From NCBI GenBank assembly GCA_030838245.1, contig JAUTXB010000161.1:1-6668 (forward strand): 6,668 bases of DNA, in the 5' to 3' direction. The position numbers were made by a program, and so were the translations under genes. The number at the start of each line of letters is the position of its first letter. Within the stretch, counting starts at the first letter, position 1. This document shows, in pieces, positions 5,008-6,668 of this stretch. The notes below the pieces were generated by a model, which saw only the letters and a program-made list of their open reading frames with translations, searched no databases and had not been told where the DNA came from. The stretch comes from Acidimicrobiaceae bacterium. GTDB lineage: Bacteria > Actinomycetota > Acidimicrobiia > Acidimicrobiales > RAAP-2.

Positions 5008-6668
5008 GCCCACCCCCACCGCGGTCACCAGCGCCGGAGCGCCGCCGGTCCCCGCCGAGGACGCCGTGAGCTTCACCCTCGACGGTCGCCAGGTGACCGG
5101 CCGCAAGGGCGAGATGCTGATCGCCGCGGCCGAGCGGGCCGGGACCTTCATCCCCCGGTTCTGCTACCACCCGCGCATGAAGCCGGTGGGCATGTGCCGG
5201 ATGTGCCTGGTCGAGGTGAGCGGCCCCCGCGGCGCCTCGCTGCAGCCGTCGTGCTTCATCGAGGTCTCCCAGGGCTCCGAGGTGGTGACCACCTCGGACA
5301 AGGTGAAGAAGGCCCAGGACGGAGTGCTCGAGTTCCTCCTGATCAACCACCCCCTCGACTGCCCCGTGTGCGACAAGGGGGGCGAGTGCCCCTTACAGGA
5401 CCAGACCCTGGCCTACGGCCCGGGCGAGAGCCGGTTCGTGGAGGAGAAGCGCCACTTCGAGAAGCCCATCCCCATCTCCGACCTGGTGCTGCTCGACCGG
5501 GAGCGCTGCATCCAGTGCGGCCGCTGCACCCGCTTCGCGGCCGAGATCGCCGGCGAGGCCGAGATCGACTTCATCGGCCGCGGCGACCAGATCGAGGTCA
5601 ACACGTTCCCCGAGCTGCCGTTCACCTCGTACTTCTCGGGCAACACCATCCAGATCTGCCCGGTGGGGGCGTTGACCGCCACCCAGTACCGGTTCACGGC
5701 CCGCCCGTGGGACCTGGACCAGGTCGAGTCCACGTGCACCACCTGCGCGGTGGGGTGTCGCGTGGCCGTGCAGTCCTCGGCCAACCGGGTCACCCGGCTG
5801 ATGGGCATCGACGCCGAGCCGGTCAACCACGGGTGGCTGTGCGACAAGGGCCGGTTCGCCTACGAGTCGGTCAACAGCGACGAGCGTCTGGTCGAACCCA
5901 TGGTGCGCAAGGACGGCGAGCTGGTCCCGGCCACCTGGTACGAAGCCCTGCGGGTGGTGGCCGACGGCCTGAAGCGCGCCGCCGGTTCGAAGTCGAGCGC
6001 CTCCAGCGCCCAAGGTGTGGGGATCATCGGTGGTGCCCGGCTGACCAACGAGGGCGCCTATGCCTGGGCCAAGCTGGCCAAGGGAGTTCTGGGCACCGAC
6101 TCGGTCGACGCCCAGCTGGGCGACGGCCTCCCGGCCGAGCTGGTGCTGGGCCTGCCCCGGGCCACCATCGACCAGGCGGCCACGGCCGACACCGTCGTGT
6201 TGCTGTCGGGCGACCTCCGCGAGGAGCTCCCGATCCTGTTTTTGCGGTTGCGCTCCGCCGTGGTCGACGGCAACCTCTCGGTGGTCGAGCTGTCACCCCA
6301 GACCACCTCGCTCACTCCCTATGCCCACGCCGCCCTCCGGTACCGGGCCGGGGAGGCCACCGGCCTGGCCGCCGCCGTGGTGGCCGCCCAAGGCGCTCCC
6401 GCCCCCGAGGGCCTGGATCCGGCCGTGCTGGGCGAGGCCCGTCGCCTGGTGGCCGCCGAGAACGTGGTCGTGATCGTGGGCCGTCCATCCCTGGCCGAAG
6501 ATGCCGCCTTAGTGGCGGAGGCGGCCCAGACCCTCTCCGCCGCCCTGCCCAATGCCCGGTTCCTCCCCGCCCTTCGCCGCGGCAATGTGAACGGCGCGTT
6601 GGACATGGGGCTGTCGCCGGGCCTGCTTCCCGGTAGGACCACCCTCGAGGCCGGCCGCGACTGGTTCG
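5000..6668 (+). CDS. nuoG: NADH-quinone oxidoreductase subunit G, N-terminal part (3' truncated)
   Basis: NuoG (75 kDa/Nqo3 family) carries the iron-sulfur chain between NuoF and the Q module. The frame stays open to the window edge, giving 556 residues; family members are about 780-910. After some 20 Pro/Ala-rich residues comes a ferredoxin-like domain. N1b ligands are C55, C66, C69 and C85. N5 has H117, C121, C124 and C130 (HPLDCPVCDKGGEC). N4 has C170, C173, C176 and C220 (CIQCGRC, ICPVGAL). The extra bacterial cluster N7 is present: C246, C249, C253 and C281, spaced C-x2-C-x3-C-x27-C. From about residue 300 it enters the molybdopterin oxidoreductase-like domain, which in NuoG binds no molybdenum cofactor; IIGGARLTNEGAYAW and ALDMGLSPGLLPGR are recognisable. 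A Ser-rich stretch at 330-337 looks like a loop. Start ATG 5000 lies inside the nuoF end and has GAGGGGGG upstream. The missing C-terminus is outside the window; nothing suggests a real truncation. Confidence 0.96.
   Translation, partial: MSEPTPTAVTSAGAPPVPAEDAVSFTLDGRQVTGRKGEMLIAAAERAGTFIPRFCYHPRMKPVGMCRMCLVEVSGPRGASLQPSCFIEVSQGSEVVTTSDKVKKAQDGVLEFLLINHPLDCPVCDKGGECPLQDQTLAYGPGESRFVEEKRHFEKPIPISDLVLLDRERCIQCGRCTRFAAEIAGEAEIDFIGRGDQIEVNTFPELPFTSYFSGNTIQICPVGALTATQYRFTARPWDLDQVESTCTTCAVGCRVAVQSSANRVTRLMGIDAEPVNHGWLCDKGRFAYESVNSDERLVEPMVRKDGELVPATWYEALRVVADGLKRAAGSKSSASSAQGVGIIGGARLTNEGAYAWAKLAKGVLGTDSVDAQLGDGLPAELVLGLPRATIDQAATADTVVLLSGDLREELPILFLRLRSAVVDGNLSVVELSPQTTSLTPYAHAALRYRAGEATGLAAAVVAAQGAPAPEGLDPAVLGEARRLVAAENVVVIVGRPSLAEDAALVAEAAQTLSAALPNARFLPALRRGNVNGALDMGLSPGLLPGRTTLEAGRDWF

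Noticed and set aside
4189..5151. Long antisense open frame opposite nuoF and the nuoG start
   Set aside because: It lies wholly opposite conserved coding sequence, has a composition typical of reverse-strand GC-rich frames, and shows no motif or ribosome binding site I can support.
5194..6636. Long + strand open frame overlapping nuoG in another frame
   Set aside because: Its translation is Arg/Pro/Gly-rich with no recognisable domain, while the frame from 5000 contains every expected NuoG iron-sulfur motif. It is a by-product of high GC content.

Overview
The window holds part of one operon, the nuo operon for the proton-pumping NADH:quinone oxidoreductase (respiratory complex I). All genes are on the + strand in the order nuoA (3' end only), nuoB, nuoC, nuoD, nuoE, nuoF, nuoG (5' part only). 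Nearly every base is coding. The only intergenic stretch is 9 bases between nuoA and nuoB, and every later junction overlaps. I see no RNA gene, mobile element, CRISPR array, promoter or rho-independent terminator. The promoter must lie upstream of the window, and the rest of nuoG (and presumably nuoH to nuoN) downstream.

The DNA is strongly GC-rich, with most codons ending in G or C. NuoB has the wording typical of actinobacterial homologues (for example [20 protein letters not shown]). NuoC and NuoD are separate genes, not fused as in Escherichia coli. A high-GC actinobacterium is the best fit. The NuoF FMN loop and the lack of a Streptomyces-type insertion in NuoD suggest a deep-branching class such as Acidimicrobiia, but that placement is from memory and only moderately secure.

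Region by region: 1-262 is the last transmembrane segment and tail of membrane subunit NuoA. 272-3002 encodes three subunits of the quinone-reducing (Q) module: NuoB with the N2 cluster, NuoC, and NuoD with the quinone-site His and Tyr. 2999-6668 encodes the NADH-oxidising (N) module: NuoE with cluster N1a, NuoF with FMN and N3, and NuoG with N1b, N4, N5 and N7. Electrons pass from NADH to FMN and N3 in NuoF, through the NuoG clusters, through NuoI (not in this window) to N2 in NuoB, and then to quinone at the NuoB/NuoD interface. All iron-sulfur ligands expected in the parts present are intact, so the enzyme looks functional and NADH-dependent.

I found no new multi-gene system. The less ordinary points are low-complexity extensions on several subunits: a tail on NuoA, an acidic tail on NuoB, an Ala/Lys/Glu helix on NuoE, and about 100 extra N-terminal residues on NuoD with a short repeat and three plausible start sites. 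There is also a TTG start for nuoE with a strong Shine-Dalgarno sequence, and a continuous chain of overlapping stop and start codons.
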